A stretch of DNA of 64,000 nucleotides from contig CAYQZD010000001.1 in NCBI GenBank assembly GCA_964421875.1, positions 1 to 64,000 on the forward strand. The letters run 5' to 3'. Source of the DNA: CAYQZD01 sp964421875. Lineage in GTDB: Bacteria > Electryoneota > Tariuqbacteria > Tariuqbacterales > Tariuqbacteraceae. The notes under the pieces are model-generated. The model was given only the letters and a program-made list of their open reading frames with translations, did no database searches and was not told where the DNA came from. Shown piece by piece: positions 1-9,621 of this stretch. How positions within the stretch are numbered: the stretch's first letter is position 1; every line of letters starts with the position of its first letter. A program made the position numbers and the translations under genes.

Positions 1-1
1 T

Positions 2-1129
2 TTAGCTGAGTTTGGTCAATACACATCTATGGGCGATTTTAACGGGGATGGATGGGATGATTTGGCGATTGGAGCCTCATCTTACCATATTAGCGATTGG
101 GGAGGAGGAAAATTATATGTCTATTATGGTGGTCCGTCTTTCGACAGTATTCCTGATTATACATTCAATGGCGAAATGAATGAGATCGCTAGTATTGGAG
201 ATTACATATCGTTGGGGGGAGACATAAACAACGATGGCTGTGACGATATTCTAACAATGGGAAGAAGGCGGAGTATGTATGATGGAAGAATTATTTTACT
301 AGGTGAGTCGAATCCTGATACTATAATGGACTGGGAGTTCATTGAATATGATACATCCTCATTCTCTATTGGTTATGGCACTTTCATCATACCCGATTTC
401 AGTGGTGACGGGTGCGATGAAATAGTCATCGGTGGATTGGAAAACATCTGGTGCAGCGCCTTCATTTTTTTTGGGGGGCAGCAGATAGACACCACCTGGG
501 ATTTGTGTTTATCAGGTTTCGGCAGCAATCAAAGGGGTTGCGCTTATGCCGGAGATATAAATGCCGACGGTCTGCCTGATGTGCTGCTTGGCAACTGGGA
601 TATGGGAGAGGTAAGTGTGTTTTTTATGTATCCGGGTCATACCGGTATCCAGATTAGAGATTTCCATATCAGTTATCCCTATATAGGTTACGGGAATATG
701 GGTTATGCCGGCGATGTCAACGGAGACGGTATAGACGATTTCGTGTTTGCCACTTACGATGATTGGTATGAAGATCACCGGGGGGAGGTGTTCATTTGGA
801 GCGATACTACTTTGACTCCTTATGTTGAGGAGAGGCACGGATTTATTCAGCCTGAATTCAGGTTGTGTGGAAACTATCCCAATCCCTTCAATTCCTCGAC
901 AACTATCACCTTCAATACGCAAACGAAGGAACACATCGTCCTGTCGATATACAATACCTTGGGGCGGAAGGTGAGCGTTTTAATCGACCGCCCGGTTTCT
1001 CCCGGATTTAATACCATAATATGGGAGGGGCTTGACAGCCGGGGGAACGCGATGCCTTCGGGGGTGTATTTACTGCGCTTGACCGATGGGATTATATCGG
1101 AAACGAGGAAGGTGGAATTGGTGAGGTGA
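2..1129 (+). CDS. FG-GAP repeat secreted protein with T9SS sorting domain (5' end outside window)
   Basis: The reading frame is open to the left edge, so the true start lies outside the window and the ATG at 29 is internal. About 375 residues are visible. Five FG-GAP/VCBS-like repeats carry calcium-binding-style loops (DFNGDGWDD, DINNDGCDD, DFSGDGCDE, DINADGLPD, DVNGDGIDD), as in integrin-alpha-type beta-propellers. The last ~85 residues form a T9SS C-terminal sorting domain: a GNYPNPFNSST motif, a beta-sandwich pattern, then SGVYLLRL and a basic end. Known family behaviour is export across the outer membrane and surface attachment or release; the ligand is unknown. A gtgaaacgg repeat array begins at the stop codon. 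Confidence 0.85.
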   Translation, partial: LAEFGQYTSMGDFNGDGWDDLAIGASSYHISDWGGGKLYVYYGGPSFDSIPDYTFNGEMNEIASIGDYISLGGDINNDGCDDILTMGRRRSMYDGRIILLGESNPDTIMDWEFIEYDTSSFSIGYGTFIIPDFSGDGCDEIVIGGLENIWCSAFIFFGGQQIDTTWDLCLSGFGSNQRGCAYAGDINADGLPDVLLGNWDMGEVSVFFMYPGHTGIQIRDFHISYPYIGYGNMGYAGDVNGDGIDDFVFATYDDWYEDHRGEVFIWSDTTLTPYVEERHGFIQPEFRLCGNYPNPFNSSTTITFNTQTKEHIVLSIYNTLGRKVSVLIDRPVSPGFNTIIWEGLDSRGNAMPSGVYLLRLTDGIISETRKVELVR

Positions 1130-1145
1130 AACGGTGAAACGGTGC
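1119..1145. repeat. gtgaaacgg tandem array at stop codon
   Basis: Short imperfect units (ggtgaggtgaaacggtgaaa) run across the stop codon of the FG-GAP gene. The same unit follows the stop codons of the glycyl-tRNA synthetase gene and uvrA. Confidence 0.6.
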
Positions 1146-1185
1146 TTGGCGCTGGGTGCTGGGGGCTGGAGGGCTGGGGAAGAGA

Positions 1186-1310
1186 ATTCACTGGCAATGA
1201 TGGCTATGGTGGCTATGCACAGTGCGGAATCTTATTCCGCCGGAGGTTTGGAACCACGAATGAACACGAATGGACACGAATAAATTCGCTTAATCCGCTT
1301 AATTTACCAG
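1186..1310. repeat. Composite repeat module, copy 1
   Basis: Order of parts: attcactggc plus ggctatggtggctatg words, a palindrome with arms cggaat/attccg, then ggaaccacgaat with acacgaat words, ending in aatccgctt words. The same order recurs at 3047-3175 and, without the last part, at 9719-9775. Confidence 0.7.
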
Positions 1311-1346
1311 AGGCGGACAAGTCCGCTGTGAATATCTCTTACAGTA

Positions 1347-1374
1347 TGTCGCAAAGTGCGGGGACTCTGCGACA
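1347..1374. repeat. Family A palindrome (TGTCGCAGAG...CTCTGCGACA)
   Basis: Inverted arms TGTCGCAAAG and CTCTGCGACA flank a tgcgggga centre. It is one of about ten dispersed copies in gene gaps of this window. Confidence 0.75.
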
Positions 1375-1377
1375 CGA

Positions 1378-1405
1378 AAGTCGGCTTTGAATAAGCCGAC
1401 CTACA
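1378..1405. repeat. Palindrome of the CCTAC-ended superfamily (gtcggctt/aagccgac)
   Basis: Arms GTCGGCTT and AAGCCGAC are followed by CTAC. This is the superfamily B frame with a different palindromic core. Confidence 0.6.
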
Positions 1406-1640
1406 TCGCTTTGATTTTCGATTGGCGATTTGTGATATTTGATTTATAGCGGATTTCCCCGGGGGGAACTTGCAAACTCAGAAGGGTGATTTCTGAGGGG
1501 GGATTATCAGCGTTCATCAGCGTTCATCATTTGACATCAGCGATTCAAAAAAGAGGGCGGTTTTCAAGGGGGGGACTTGCAGCTTGCAGCCAGTCTCTTG
1601 CAGCTATTTTTTTAACGATAAATCGAAGGGCATTTGAAAC

Positions 1641-2978
1641 TTGGCGAAGAACAACGACAACAACCTGATGGAAAAAATCGTATCCCTCTGCAAACGGAGG
1701 GGGATGATATTTCAATCGTCCGAAATCTACGGCGGCTTGAATTCTTGCTGGGACTACGGGCCCCTAGGGACGGAACTGAAAAACGCGGTGCGCAATTTCT
1801 GGTGGCGGGAGATGACCCAGCTTCACCCGGAAATTGTGGGGCTGGACGCTTCGATACTGATGCACTCGCGGGTGTGGGAAGCGTCCGGGCATGTGGAGGG
1901 ATTCACCGACCCCTTAGTGGACTGCAAGGACTGCAAACGCCGTTTCCGCGAGGACGACATACCCGTTGAAAACCTCCAGAGCCGCGCCTGCCCCGAATGC
2001 GGGGGAGCGCTGACCCCGTCACGCAGGTTCAACCTGATGTTCAAGACCTTTATGGGTCCGTTGGAGGAGGAGGCCTCGGTGGTTTTCCTGAGACCGGAAA
2101 CCGCTCAGGGGATATATGTAAACTACCTCACGGTGATGAACGCCAGCCGCTTGAAACCGCCGTTTGGGATAGCCCAAACCGGCAAAGCTTTCCGCAACGA
2201 AATCACCCCCGGAAACTTCATTTTCCGCACCCGGGAATTCGAGCAGATGGAGATGCAGTATTTCGTCCACCCATCCGAGGTGGATAAATGGTTCGAATAC
2301 TGGGTGCAGCAGCGGATGGACTTCTACATTAGGCTGGGAATAAAGAAGGATAGACTGCGGCTTTACGAACATCCGGAAAACAAATTAGCGCATTATGCTG
2401 CGCGGGCGGTGGACATCGAATACCAATTCCCCTGGGGATGGGGCGAACTGGAAGGGATTCACAACCGCACCGATTACGACCTCCGCCGCCACCAGGAATA
2501 CTCCGGACGGGATTTGACCTACTTCGACGAAACTTCCCGTGAACGCTACCTGCCCTACATTGTGGAAACCTCGGCGGGATTGAACCGCACTCTGCTGACA
2601 GCGCTGCTGGACGCTTACGCGGAGGAAGAAGTGGCGGGAGAACAGCGGGTGGTATTGAAACTGTCGCCCCATATCGCCCCGATGCAGGTGGGAATTTTCC
2701 CGCTGGTTAAGAAGGGGGGATTGCCGGATATCGCTCGGGACATCGAAGCTCAGCTCCGCCCCTATTACCGCGTGTTCTACGACGAAAAGGGCGCTATCGG
2801 CCGCCGTTACCGCCGCCAGGATGAGGTGGGGACGCCCTTTTGCGTCACCGTCGATTATCAGACCAAGGAGGACGACACGGTTACCGTGCGGGAGCGTGAC
2901 AGCCTGGCGCAGGAAAGGTACAAAATCCCGGAACTGCGGGAAGTGTTGTGGGGGAAGATAGAGATAGTTAAGCGGTGA
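1641..2978 (+). CDS. glyS: Glycyl-tRNA synthetase (class II, alpha2 type)
   Basis: Charges tRNA-Gly with glycine in the cytoplasm. The 445-residue protein is the single-chain dimeric type. It shows the N-terminal signature EKIVSLCKRRG with SSEIYGGLN and WDYGPLG, zinc-type pairs CKDC and CPEC, class II motif 2 around FRNEITPGNF and FRTREFEQME, motif 3 around GLNRTLLTALL, and a C-terminal anticodon-binding domain (LSPHIAPMQVGIFPL). The chosen start is TTG at 1641 with a GAAGGG ribosome site about 10 bases upstream. An in-frame ATG at 1668 is possible but has no visible ribosome site. A gtgaaacgg/gttaaatag repeat array begins at the stop codon. Confidence 0.95.
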   Translation: MAKNNDNNLMEKIVSLCKRRGMIFQSSEIYGGLNSCWDYGPLGTELKNAVRNFWWREMTQLHPEIVGLDASILMHSRVWEASGHVEGFTDPLVDCKDCKRRFREDDIPVENLQSRACPECGGALTPSRRFNLMFKTFMGPLEEEASVVFLRPETAQGIYVNYLTVMNASRLKPPFGIAQTGKAFRNEITPGNFIFRTREFEQMEMQYFVHPSEVDKWFEYWVQQRMDFYIRLGIKKDRLRLYEHPENKLAHYAARAVDIEYQFPWGWGELEGIHNRTDYDLRRHQEYSGRDLTYFDETSRERYLPYIVETSAGLNRTLLTALLDAYAEEEVAGEQRVVLKLSPHIAPMQVGIFPLVKKGGLPDIARDIEAQLRPYYRVFYDEKGAIGRRYRRQDEVGTPFCVTVDYQTKEDDTVTVRERDSLAQERYKIPELREVLWGKIEIVKR

Positions 2979-3020
2979 AACGGTTAAATAGTGAAACGGT
3001 GAAACGGTTAAATAGTGAAA
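2971..3020. repeat. gtgaaacgg / gttaaatag tandem array
   Basis: Roughly eight-base words alternate (gtgaaacgg, gttaaata, gtgaaata). The array starts over the stop codon of the glycyl-tRNA synthetase gene. Confidence 0.65.
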
Positions 3021-3046
3021 TAGAGCTTTGTGATTGGTAATGATAA

Positions 3047-3175
3047 ATTCACTGGCTATTAAGGCTATGGTGGCTATGGGTAGGGCGGAATCTTATTCCG
3101 CCGATAAGCTTGGAACCACGAATAAACACGAATAGACACGAATTAATCCGCTTAATCCGCTTCATCTGCTGTGAA
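3047..3175. repeat. Composite repeat module, copy 2
   Basis: The order matches copy 1: attcactggctatt with ggctatggtggctatg, then a GTAGGGCGGAAT...ATTCCGCC palindrome, then ggaaccacgaat with acacgaat and aatccgctt words. It lies between the glycyl-tRNA synthetase and PHP genes. Confidence 0.7.
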
Positions 3176-3217
3176 ACTTTAAAATATACATTACACACAG
3201 AAGCGTGGGACGAATGG

Positions 3218-3262
3218 AACGAGAAACCAATAACGAGCAACCAGTAACGAGTAACGAGTAAC
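3218..3262. repeat. taacgag tandem array abutting the PHP gene
   Basis: Seven-base words of the form (g/t)aacgag and aaccagt repeat up to the point where the PHP reading frame becomes recognisable. A related array precedes the SDR gene at 9858-9900. Confidence 0.65.
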
Positions 3263-4076
3263 GAAAATCGACCTTCACATACACGGCGCGCCCTGGGACA
3301 ACGGCTGGGCGCAGTACCGCCGTTCGGTATGGAACGGGTGGAAGCGGGGATTGACCATCATTGGTGTTGTCGAGCACGCTCCTCGAATGAACCACCGCGT
3401 CCCCTGGCGGGCGCTGTATTTCAGCGAGTTGGACCGCTATTTCGACACGCTGGAGGAGATAAAAATCGAATTCGAAGGGACGGTCGAAGTCCTTATCGGC
3501 CTGGAGGTGGATTATCACGAAGGGATGGTGGAGCGGTATCGGGAAATCTTACCGCGCCTGCCCCTGGATTATGTTGTCGGTTCAATTCATACGGTAAAGG
3601 ATTGGGTAATAGACCTGCCGGGCTCGCTGGGGGAAAGTTTCCTAGCGGAGAAAAGGGCACTGGAGATTTACCAAGCTTATTTCGAAGCTTTGCAGGAAGC
3701 GGCGCGCGCCGGGCTCTTCGATTATATCGCCCATCCCGATTTCGTTAAGAAGGCGCTTCCGCACGCGGGGATGGCGAAACCTCAAAGTCTGGGTAAGCTC
3801 TACCGGGAGACCGCGGAAATCCTGGCCGCCGGCAAAACCGGCATCGAAATCAACAGCCGGGGCTTGCTCCTGCCCGATGTGGGAGAATATTACCCGGACG
3901 AAGGATTCCTGCGGGAATGCGTCAAAGCCGGAGTCCCGGTCACCATCGGTTCCGACGCCCACGACAGCTCCCGGGTGGGCGAAGGCGTGGCGGAGGCGGT
4001 CGAATACGCCTCTCAGGCGGGCTGCCGGGAAGTAAATATCTGGAGGAGGCGGGAAAAGGTGAGCCTGCCAATATGA
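3261..4076 (+). CDS. PHP-domain histidinol-phosphatase-like enzyme, non-standard start
   Basis: The PHP superfamily includes HisK-type histidinol phosphatases, metal-dependent enzymes of histidine synthesis. Metal ligands visible are the N-terminal HIH, VVEHAPR, GLEVDY, GSIHTVKDW, AHPDF and SDAHDS. The diagnostic N-terminus KIDLHIHG lies in frame from 3264, but no ATG, GTG or TTG exists between the in-frame stop at 3252 and a TTG at 3351. That TTG would delete the HIH metal site. The codon where ATG is expected is ACG (3261), giving 271 residues, the usual family length. A tandem repeat runs right up to it. Either ACG serves as start, or mutation or assembly error has changed the start codon. 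The function is likely; the exact phosphatase substrate is inferred. Confidence 0.75.
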   Translation, partial: TKIDLHIHGAPWDNGWAQYRRSVWNGWKRGLTIIGVVEHAPRMNHRVPWRALYFSELDRYFDTLEEIKIEFEGTVEVLIGLEVDYHEGMVERYREILPRLPLDYVVGSIHTVKDWVIDLPGSLGESFLAEKRALEIYQAYFEALQEAARAGLFDYIAHPDFVKKALPHAGMAKPQSLGKLYRETAEILAAGKTGIEINSRGLLLPDVGEYYPDEGFLRECVKAGVPVTIGSDAHDSSRVGEGVAEAVEYASQAGCREVNIWRRREKVSLPI

Positions 4077-4089
4077 TGGGAGCGGCGCG

Positions 4090-5688
4090 ATGCGGTTCAA
4101 GATAGATACTCCTCTGATTCCGATGGGATTGGGGATAGCCCTGCGGCTGATTCACCTGAAATCCGCCCTGAGCGGTCCGGTTCTGAAAATCCTCATCATA
4201 GATTCCGCCTCTTACCACGCCTGGGCGTTGGAAATCGCCGGGGGAAATATTATGGGGGAGGGAATGTTTTTTCTCAGTCCGCTGTATCCCTATGTTCTGG
4301 GATTCCTCTACGCCCTGTTTGGTTCGCATGCGGCAGTTGCTGCACTTTTTCAAATCACCCTCAGCGCAGCGGGGATATACTTAATCTGGTGGATAGGCAA
4401 CAGTATTGGAGGTAAAACCGCAGGGATAACCGCCGCCTTCATCGCCGCGGTTTACCCGCCCTGGATCTATTTCGACAGCGCGGTGATGACCGCCTCGCTG
4501 ATTATATTCTTGAACACCGCCGCCCTCGCCGCGATAATCAAGTGGTTCGACCATCCCCAGCCGGGGTATATTTTCCTCGCCGGGGCGCTGATAGGATTGT
4601 CGGCGCTGGCCAGGCCCTCGGCGCTGCTTTTCGCCGCCGTTGTCGCAGTCTGGCTGCTCAAGCGGCGGCTGCATATGGGGGCAGTGCTGCTGGCGGTGGG
4701 GATTATCACCGCAATCGCTCCGGTGACCATCAGGAACGTTTTCGTCGGCGGAGAATTCGCCCTGACCACGGTTTCCGGGGGGATGAATTTCTATGTGGGG
4801 AACAATCCCGAGGCTACCGGTCTCTATGTGGAACCGGATTTTATCGTCTCCTCCGATCCCGACACCGAGTTCGAATCCTATCATCAGGAAGCGGAACGGC
4901 GTTCCTGGAAAAAGCTTTCCAACACGGGAGCCTCCCGTTGGTGGTATATGTCGAGCCTGCAGTTTATAATCCGTCAGCCTGTGCAGGCGGCGGGTATTTG
5001 GTGGAACAAGTTTTTCTATTTCTGGAACGAGCTTGAAGCCCCGAATAACGTATCTTTCTATCTGGTAATGCGGTCTTCGCCGCTGTTGAAATACCTTCCG
5101 CTGGGATTTGGAGTTCTGGCGGTGTTAGGCGTCATCGGATTGGCGGGAGCGCCGGCGTGCCGGGGTAGAACTCTGCTTTGGATTTACCTTTTCAGCATTT
5201 TAGCGGCGAATCTGCTCTTTTTCACTTCCTCGGAATTCCGTTTCCCCGTGGTGATTGCGCTGGCAGTTGGCGGGGGTATAGCGGCGCTGCGGATAGCGCG
5301 GGCGGTTCGGGAAAAGCGCTACAGATGGGGGCTCATTGTATTAGGGGCGGCGGGGCTTTTATTCACACATTACCGCACCGACCTGTCGCAGGCTTTGCGC
5401 AGTCCCCGGATGGATTTCTACAATTACGGTTCCGTTTGCCTCAAAGAGGGCAAGCTGAAATCGGCGGGGAACTTTTTCATCCTGTCTTTGGCGGAAGACC
5501 CGGGATTTATCGAGGCCCATATGGGACTGGGGACTACATATTTGGAGATGGATGAGTTCGAGGCGGCTGCGATGGAGTTTAAGGCGGCGGGATTTCCAGT
5601 GAGCGCGGAGTATTTGAAGAAAAACAGGTCGATTCTGGAGGATTTCGACCGGGAGGCAAAAAAGGGATTCGAAGATTCGAATCCCTGA
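4090..5688 (+). CDS. Integral-membrane GT-C (PMT/ArnT-like) glycosyltransferase with TPR tail
   Basis: A 532-residue protein with roughly ten membrane segments in its first 430 residues. The first loop has DSASYHAWALEI and then LSPLYPYVLGFLYALFG, the pattern of GT39/ArnT-like lipid-linked-sugar transferases, in which the loop Asp is catalytic. The last ~90 residues are hydrophilic and TPR-like (YNYGSVCLKEGK, AHMGLGTTYLEMDEFEAAAMEF). The start at 4090 has a GGGAG site 7 bases upstream and lies 13 bases after the PHP stop codon, so the two may be co-transcribed. Donor and acceptor cannot be told from sequence. Confidence 0.8.
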   Translation: MRFKIDTPLIPMGLGIALRLIHLKSALSGPVLKILIIDSASYHAWALEIAGGNIMGEGMFFLSPLYPYVLGFLYALFGSHAAVAALFQITLSAAGIYLIWWIGNSIGGKTAGITAAFIAAVYPPWIYFDSAVMTASLIIFLNTAALAAIIKWFDHPQPGYIFLAGALIGLSALARPSALLFAAVVAVWLLKRRLHMGAVLLAVGIITAIAPVTIRNVFVGGEFALTTVSGGMNFYVGNNPEATGLYVEPDFIVSSDPDTEFESYHQEAERRSWKKLSNTGASRWWYMSSLQFIIRQPVQAAGIWWNKFFYFWNELEAPNNVSFYLVMRSSPLLKYLPLGFGVLAVLGVIGLAGAPACRGRTLLWIYLFSILAANLLFFTSSEFRFPVVIALAVGGGIAALRIARAVREKRYRWGLIVLGAAGLLFTHYRTDLSQALRSPRMDFYNYGSVCLKEGKLKSAGNFFILSLAEDPGFIEAHMGLGTTYLEMDEFEAAAMEFKAAGFPVSAEYLKKNRSILEDFDREAKKGFEDSNP

Positions 5689-5714
5689 AAAATATCGATT
5701 AACTCAAAGTGGTT

Positions 5715-6401
5715 TCACCGCCTGAAGATATAGCCGAAACTGACCGAGCCCAGCAGGTATTTGGAAAAGATGTGGTATTCGTAACTCAGGTAAAAACGAT
5801 GCCAGTAGAGGGCGACTTTAGGCTTGAGATAAAGGCTGAAGCTGCCGATGGTTTCGCCGCCGAAATCAACCGCGCGCCTTAGATCGTAATAGAGGTTGTA
5901 GGGGTCGTTCTGCAGGATGTGGAGGGATTGATACCAGTAAGATATTTGCCGGTTACTCTTCTGATACACGTTGAACACGCCGCCTACGCCGAGCGACAAT
6001 GCGGGGCGGATTGAAGCCAAATCCTCACCGTTCCCAAACTCATAGCGGAGGTTCAATCCCAGCGGCAGAAACATAAAATCCCGGTATTCCTTGGTGAAGT
6101 ATTTTAGGTACAAATAATCAGCATGTTCAATCCCGTAGGGGTCGATTTTAGAGGAATCGGTTCTGAAAGGGGTGTGACCCATCAAATGACGTTCAATCAG
6201 TTCCATACCAAAATCGAGCCCGATTGAGAACCGATTGAATCTAAAGAAAGCGGGATATACAGTTCCGCTGATGCCCAGAGAGGGCCGGTCGATGGCGTCG
6301 AAATTACTGGCGGTGATTTCGCCGTTCAGTTCCGCCAGAGATACGCCGGAAACGACCAACAGGGCGGTCAGAATGGAGATTAGCGTGGTTTTCATTTGCA
6401 T
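5715..6401 (-). CDS. Predicted outer-membrane beta-barrel protein, unknown function
   Basis: 228 residues with a Sec signal peptide (MKTTLISILTALLVVSGVSLA after a short MQ lead). Alternating hydrophobic and polar strands follow, rich in Tyr, Phe and Gly (SIGLDFGMELIERH, GLNLRYEFGN, FYLSYEYHIF, GSVSFGYIF), typical of small porin-like barrels. No named family was recognised. It converges with the upstream glycosyltransferase gene, 26 bases separating the two stop codons. Confidence 0.65.
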   Translation of the reverse strand: MQMKTTLISILTALLVVSGVSLAELNGEITASNFDAIDRPSLGISGTVYPAFFRFNRFSIGLDFGMELIERHLMGHTPFRTDSSKIDPYGIEHADYLYLKYFTKEYRDFMFLPLGLNLRYEFGNGEDLASIRPALSLGVGGVFNVYQKSNRQISYWYQSLHILQNDPYNLYYDLRRAVDFGGETIGSFSLYLKPKVALYWHRFYLSYEYHIFSKYLLGSVSFGYIFRR

Positions 6402-6591
6402 CGTATATTAAGAGAATTACATTTGAAATATAACGGTTCCGCAGTAAACATACAAATATGTACACTTCAATTGCTGATTTAATGTTCCAAAGTGACTATT
6501 CAGTTTTCGGCAAACCTCGACTTTTCATTCTGACGAAGTCAGAATCCTTCTTTGCAAGGCGGATTCTCAATCCGCCAATCTGCGTTAAGTC

Positions 6592-6622
6592 AGGTCTTTA
6601 GCGAAGCGGAGACCTTACTTCA
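6592..6622. repeat. Family E element (aggtctttagcgaagcgg)
   Basis: gtcaggtctttagcgaagcg followed by gagacctta. Arms aggtc(t) and agacct are inverted. Related copies lie at 52921-52952 and 61882-61911. Confidence 0.6.
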
Positions 6623-6710
6623 TTTAGACTGTCAGGTCACACCCGCCTGTGGGCGTCCAAGACCTGACAGAACAGGCAAGATTTCACAATTTCTCGAATT
6701 TTCAATTTTA

Positions 6711-6746
6711 ATCCCCCCTGTCCCCCTTTAAAAAAGGGGGGAAAAC
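6711..6746. repeat. Family D palindrome (CCCCCTTT...AAAGGGGG)
   Basis: aatcccccctgtccccc followed by tttaaaaaaggggggaa. Related copies are at 9641-9675, 18674-18750 and 61799-61836. Confidence 0.65.
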
Positions 6747-6790
6747 CGTTTCACTGTTTCACAGTTTCACCGTTTAACTATTTAACTATC
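6747..6790. repeat. gtttcac / gtttaac tandem array abutting uvrA
   Basis: Reverse-complement orientation of the gtgaaacgg/gttaaatag array. It ends five bases before the uvrA ATG and leaves no ordinary ribosome site. Confidence 0.6.
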
Positions 6791-6795
6791 ACTAA

Positions 6796-9621
6796 ATGTC
6801 CGAAGCTGAGAATATATTTATCAAGGGCGCGCGAGAACACAATCTCAAGAATGTAGATTTGACCCTTCCCCGCAACAAGATGGTGGTTATAACCGGACTT
6901 TCCGGTTCGGGTAAATCTTCACTGGCTTTCGACACCATCTACGCTGAGGGCCAGCGGCGCTATGTGGAATCGCTGTCAGCTTACGCCCGGCAGTTTTTAT
7001 CGCTGATGGAAAAACCCGATGTGGACTACATCGAAGGACTCTCCCCGGCGATTTCCATCGAGCAGAAGACTTCCTCTCGAAATCCCCGCTCCACTGTGGG
7101 CACTGTGACCGAAATTTACGATTACCTCCGCCTGCTCTACGCCCGGATTGGCATCCCTTACTGCTATAAATGCGGCCGGCGGATATCGCGGCAGACGGTG
7201 CAGCAGATGGCTGACACAGCGCTCAAACTGCCGGAGGGGAGCCGCATCCAGGTGTTAGCTCCGGTGGTGCGGGGTCGGAAGGGGGAATACCGGGACATCT
7301 TCAAGAAAGCGAGGCGCGACGGTTTCGTTCGGGTTAGGGTCGATGGTGAAGTGAAAAGCCTGGACGAAGAAATCGTTCTGGAGAAGTATAAAAAGCACAA
7401 CATCGAACTGGTGGTGGACCGGCTGGTGGTTGGACCCGGCATCAGCGGCAGACTCACTGAATCGCTGGAAACCTCGGTTAATCTTGCCAATGGGCTGGCG
7501 CTGGTTGAGGTTATCGAAGGTGAAGAGCTACTGTTCAGCGAGCAATTCTCCTGCCCCGACTGCGGGATAAGCTACGAGGAGCTTCAGCCCCGGATGTTTT
7601 CCTTCAACAGCCCTTTCGGCGCCTGCCCCGGATGCGACGGGCTGGGGATAAAAATGGAAATCGACCCGGAGATAATGGTTCCCAATCCTGATTTGTCGAT
7701 TTGGGAGGGTGCGATTCTGTCTCTGGGCGAGGGGCGGGAAGGGTGGTTTTTCAAAATGATTGAGACCGTGGCGGACCACTACGGTTTTTCGCTTCACACA
7801 CCCTGGCGGGAACTATCACAAACACACCGCCGGAAAGTCCTATACGGCTCGGGCAAAGAAGAGATGAACTTCAAATGGGCGCATACCAACGGCAAGGCGG
7901 TGGGAGAATTCCAGCGCACCTGGGAGGGGCTGATACCCAACCTGCAACGCCGCTACCGCCAGACCGGCTCCGGAGGCATCAGGGAGTGGATTGAGGGATT
8001 TATGGGCGCAGTCCCCTGCGACCAATGCGGCGGCGAGCGTTTGCGGCCGGAGAGTTTAGCGGTCAGAATAGCGGGGCTCTCCATCGCCAAACTCACCTGC
8101 CAATCGGTGAAGGATGCGCTGACCTTTATAGATGAGCTTAAGCTGAACGAGAAGGAGACCAGTATCGCCCGGCAGGTTTTGAAGGAACTTCGCGCCCGAC
8201 TGGGATTCCTGCGGAATGTGGGATTGGATTACCTGACGCTGGACCGCTCCGCTGGCAGTCTTTCCGGGGGGGAAGCTCAGCGCATCCGCCTCGCCACCCA
8301 AATCGGCTCGCAATTGGTCGGCGTGCTCTATATTCTCGATGAACCCTCCATCGGACTGCACCTGCGGGACAACAAGCGCCTCATCGGAACCCTGCTCAGG
8401 CTCCGGGATTTGGGCAACACTGTAATAATAGTCGAGCACGACCGGGAGACCATCGAATCCGCCGACCAGGTGGTGGATTTGGGTCCCGGCGCGGGGATAA
8501 ACGGGGGTAAGCTGGTGGCGCAGGGAAGTCCGGACGACATCAAACAATCCGATTCCCTCACCGGAAAATTCCTCTCCGGTGAAGAAATCATCGACATCCC
8601 CGCCAAACGGCGTTCGGGAAACGGGAAAGTCCTTAAGTTATCCGAAGCAAGGGGCAACAACTTGAAGAAGATGACGGCTGAGTTTCCCCTGGGCAAATTT
8701 ATCGTCATAACCGGCGTGTCCGGCTCCGGCAAGAGCACATTGGTGAACGAGACACTCTATCCCGCGCTGGCGCAGAGGGTTTACCGCTCCCGGCTGAAAC
8801 CCCTGCCGCACAAGTGGCTATACGGCACGGAGTATTTGGATAAGGTCATCGCCATCGACCAGAGCCCCATCGGCCGCACTCCCCGCTCCAATCCCGCTAC
8901 CTACACCGGGCTCTTCGCTCCCATCCGGGAGCTTTTCAGCCAGCTTCCCGAATCCAAGGCGAGGGGCTACAAACCGGGGCGTTTCAGTTTCAATGTCAAG
9001 GGTGGACGCTGCGAAGCCTGCAGGGGCGACGGTATCATTAAAATTGAAATGCACTTCCTCCCCGATGTTTATGTCCCCTGCGAAATCTGCAAAGGGAAAC
9101 GCTACAACCGGGAAACGCTTGAAGTTCTCTATAAAGGACGCTCCATCGCCGAAGCGCTGGATATGACCGTCGCCGAAGCCCTGGATTTCTTCCGCAATAT
9201 CCCCACGGTAGAACGAAAGCTGAAGACGCTGGACGAGGTGGGGTTGGGATATATCAAATTGGGCCAGCAGGCTACCACGCTGTCCGGCGGGGAGGCTCAG
9301 CGAGTCAAGCTGGCGTCGGAACTGTCCAAGGTCGCCACCGGGCGCACCCTGTACATTCTCGACGAGCCGACCACCGGTCTGCATTTCGCCGACATCAGGA
9401 TGCTGCTGCAAGTCCTGAACAGCCTGGTTGATAGAGGGAACACGGTGATTGTCATTGAGCACAATATGGATGTCATCAAGACCGCTGACCACATTATCGA
9501 CCTGGGTCCGGAAGGGGGCGATGCGGGCGGAACCATCGTGACTCAGGGAACGCCGGAAAAAGTCGCCCGCTCCCGGAAGTCTTACACGGGGCGGTTTTTG
9601 AAGGGTGAATTGGTGAAATAG
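6796..9621 (+). CDS. uvrA: Excinuclease ABC subunit A
   Basis: DNA-damage recognition ATPase of nucleotide excision repair, working with UvrB and UvrC. The length of 941 residues is normal. The first ABC module has Walker A GLSGSGKS (34-41), a zinc site CPDC...CPGC and signature [12 protein letters not shown] with [10 protein letters not shown]. The second has GVSGSGKST, the C-terminal zinc finger CEAC...CEIC, and [12 protein letters not shown] with [10 protein letters not shown]. It stands alone between repeat-filled gaps. The 5' side is a tandem array with no visible ribosome site. The final codons gtgaaatag merge into the next gtgaaacgg array. Confidence 0.98.
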   Translation: MSEAENIFIKGAREHNLKNVDLTLPRNKMVVITGLSGSGKSSLAFDTIYAEGQRRYVESLSAYARQFLSLMEKPDVDYIEGLSPAISIEQKTSSRNPRSTVGTVTEIYDYLRLLYARIGIPYCYKCGRRISRQTVQQMADTALKLPEGSRIQVLAPVVRGRKGEYRDIFKKARRDGFVRVRVDGEVKSLDEEIVLEKYKKHNIELVVDRLVVGPGISGRLTESLETSVNLANGLALVEVIEGEELLFSEQFSCPDCGISYEELQPRMFSFNSPFGACPGCDGLGIKMEIDPEIMVPNPDLSIWEGAILSLGEGREGWFFKMIETVADHYGFSLHTPWRELSQTHRRKVLYGSGKEEMNFKWAHTNGKAVGEFQRTWEGLIPNLQRRYRQTGSGGIREWIEGFMGAVPCDQCGGERLRPESLAVRIAGLSIAKLTCQSVKDALTFIDELKLNEKETSIARQVLKELRARLGFLRNVGLDYLTLDRSAGSLSGGEAQRIRLATQIGSQLVGVLYILDEPSIGLHLRDNKRLIGTLLRLRDLGNTVIIVEHDRETIESADQVVDLGPGAGINGGKLVAQGSPDDIKQSDSLTGKFLSGEEIIDIPAKRRSGNGKVLKLSEARGNNLKKMTAEFPLGKFIVITGVSGSGKSTLVNETLYPALAQRVYRSRLKPLPHKWLYGTEYLDKVIAIDQSPIGRTPRSNPATYTGLFAPIRELFSQLPESKARGYKPGRFSFNVKGGRCEACRGDGIIKIEMHFLPDVYVPCEICKGKRYNRETLEVLYKGRSIAEALDMTVAEALDFFRNIPTVERKLKTLDEVGLGYIKLGQQATTLSGGEAQRVKLASELSKVATGRTLYILDEPTTGLHFADIRMLLQVLNSLVDRGNTVIVIEHNMDVIKTADHIIDLGPEGGDAGGTIVTQGTPEKVARSRKSYTGRFLKGELVK

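Larger units (their letters stand above)
1130..1640. other. 511-base gap filled with repeats, no gene
   Basis: No credible gene is seen. From left to right it holds the end of the gtgaaacgg array, a run of ctggg-type words, a composite module (1186-1310), two palindromes (1347-1374 and 1378-1405), then short direct repeats such as a doubled cagcgttcat near 1510. An 82-codon frame at 1142-1390 is built only of repeat sequence. Confidence 0.7.
6402..6795. other. 394-base gap with repeats, no gene
   Basis: It holds a family C element (cattctgacgaagtcagaat near 6525), a small inverted repeat (ggcggattctcaatccgcc near 6560), the aggtctttagcgaagcgg element (6592-6622), a CCCCCTTT...AAAGGGGG palindrome (6711-6746) and an array of gtttcac and gtttaac words (6747-6790) that reaches the uvrA start. 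Confidence 0.65.

Noticed and set aside
1142..1390. 82-codon plus-strand frame after the FG-GAP gene
   Set aside because: Made only of the composite repeat module and a palindrome; no ribosome site.
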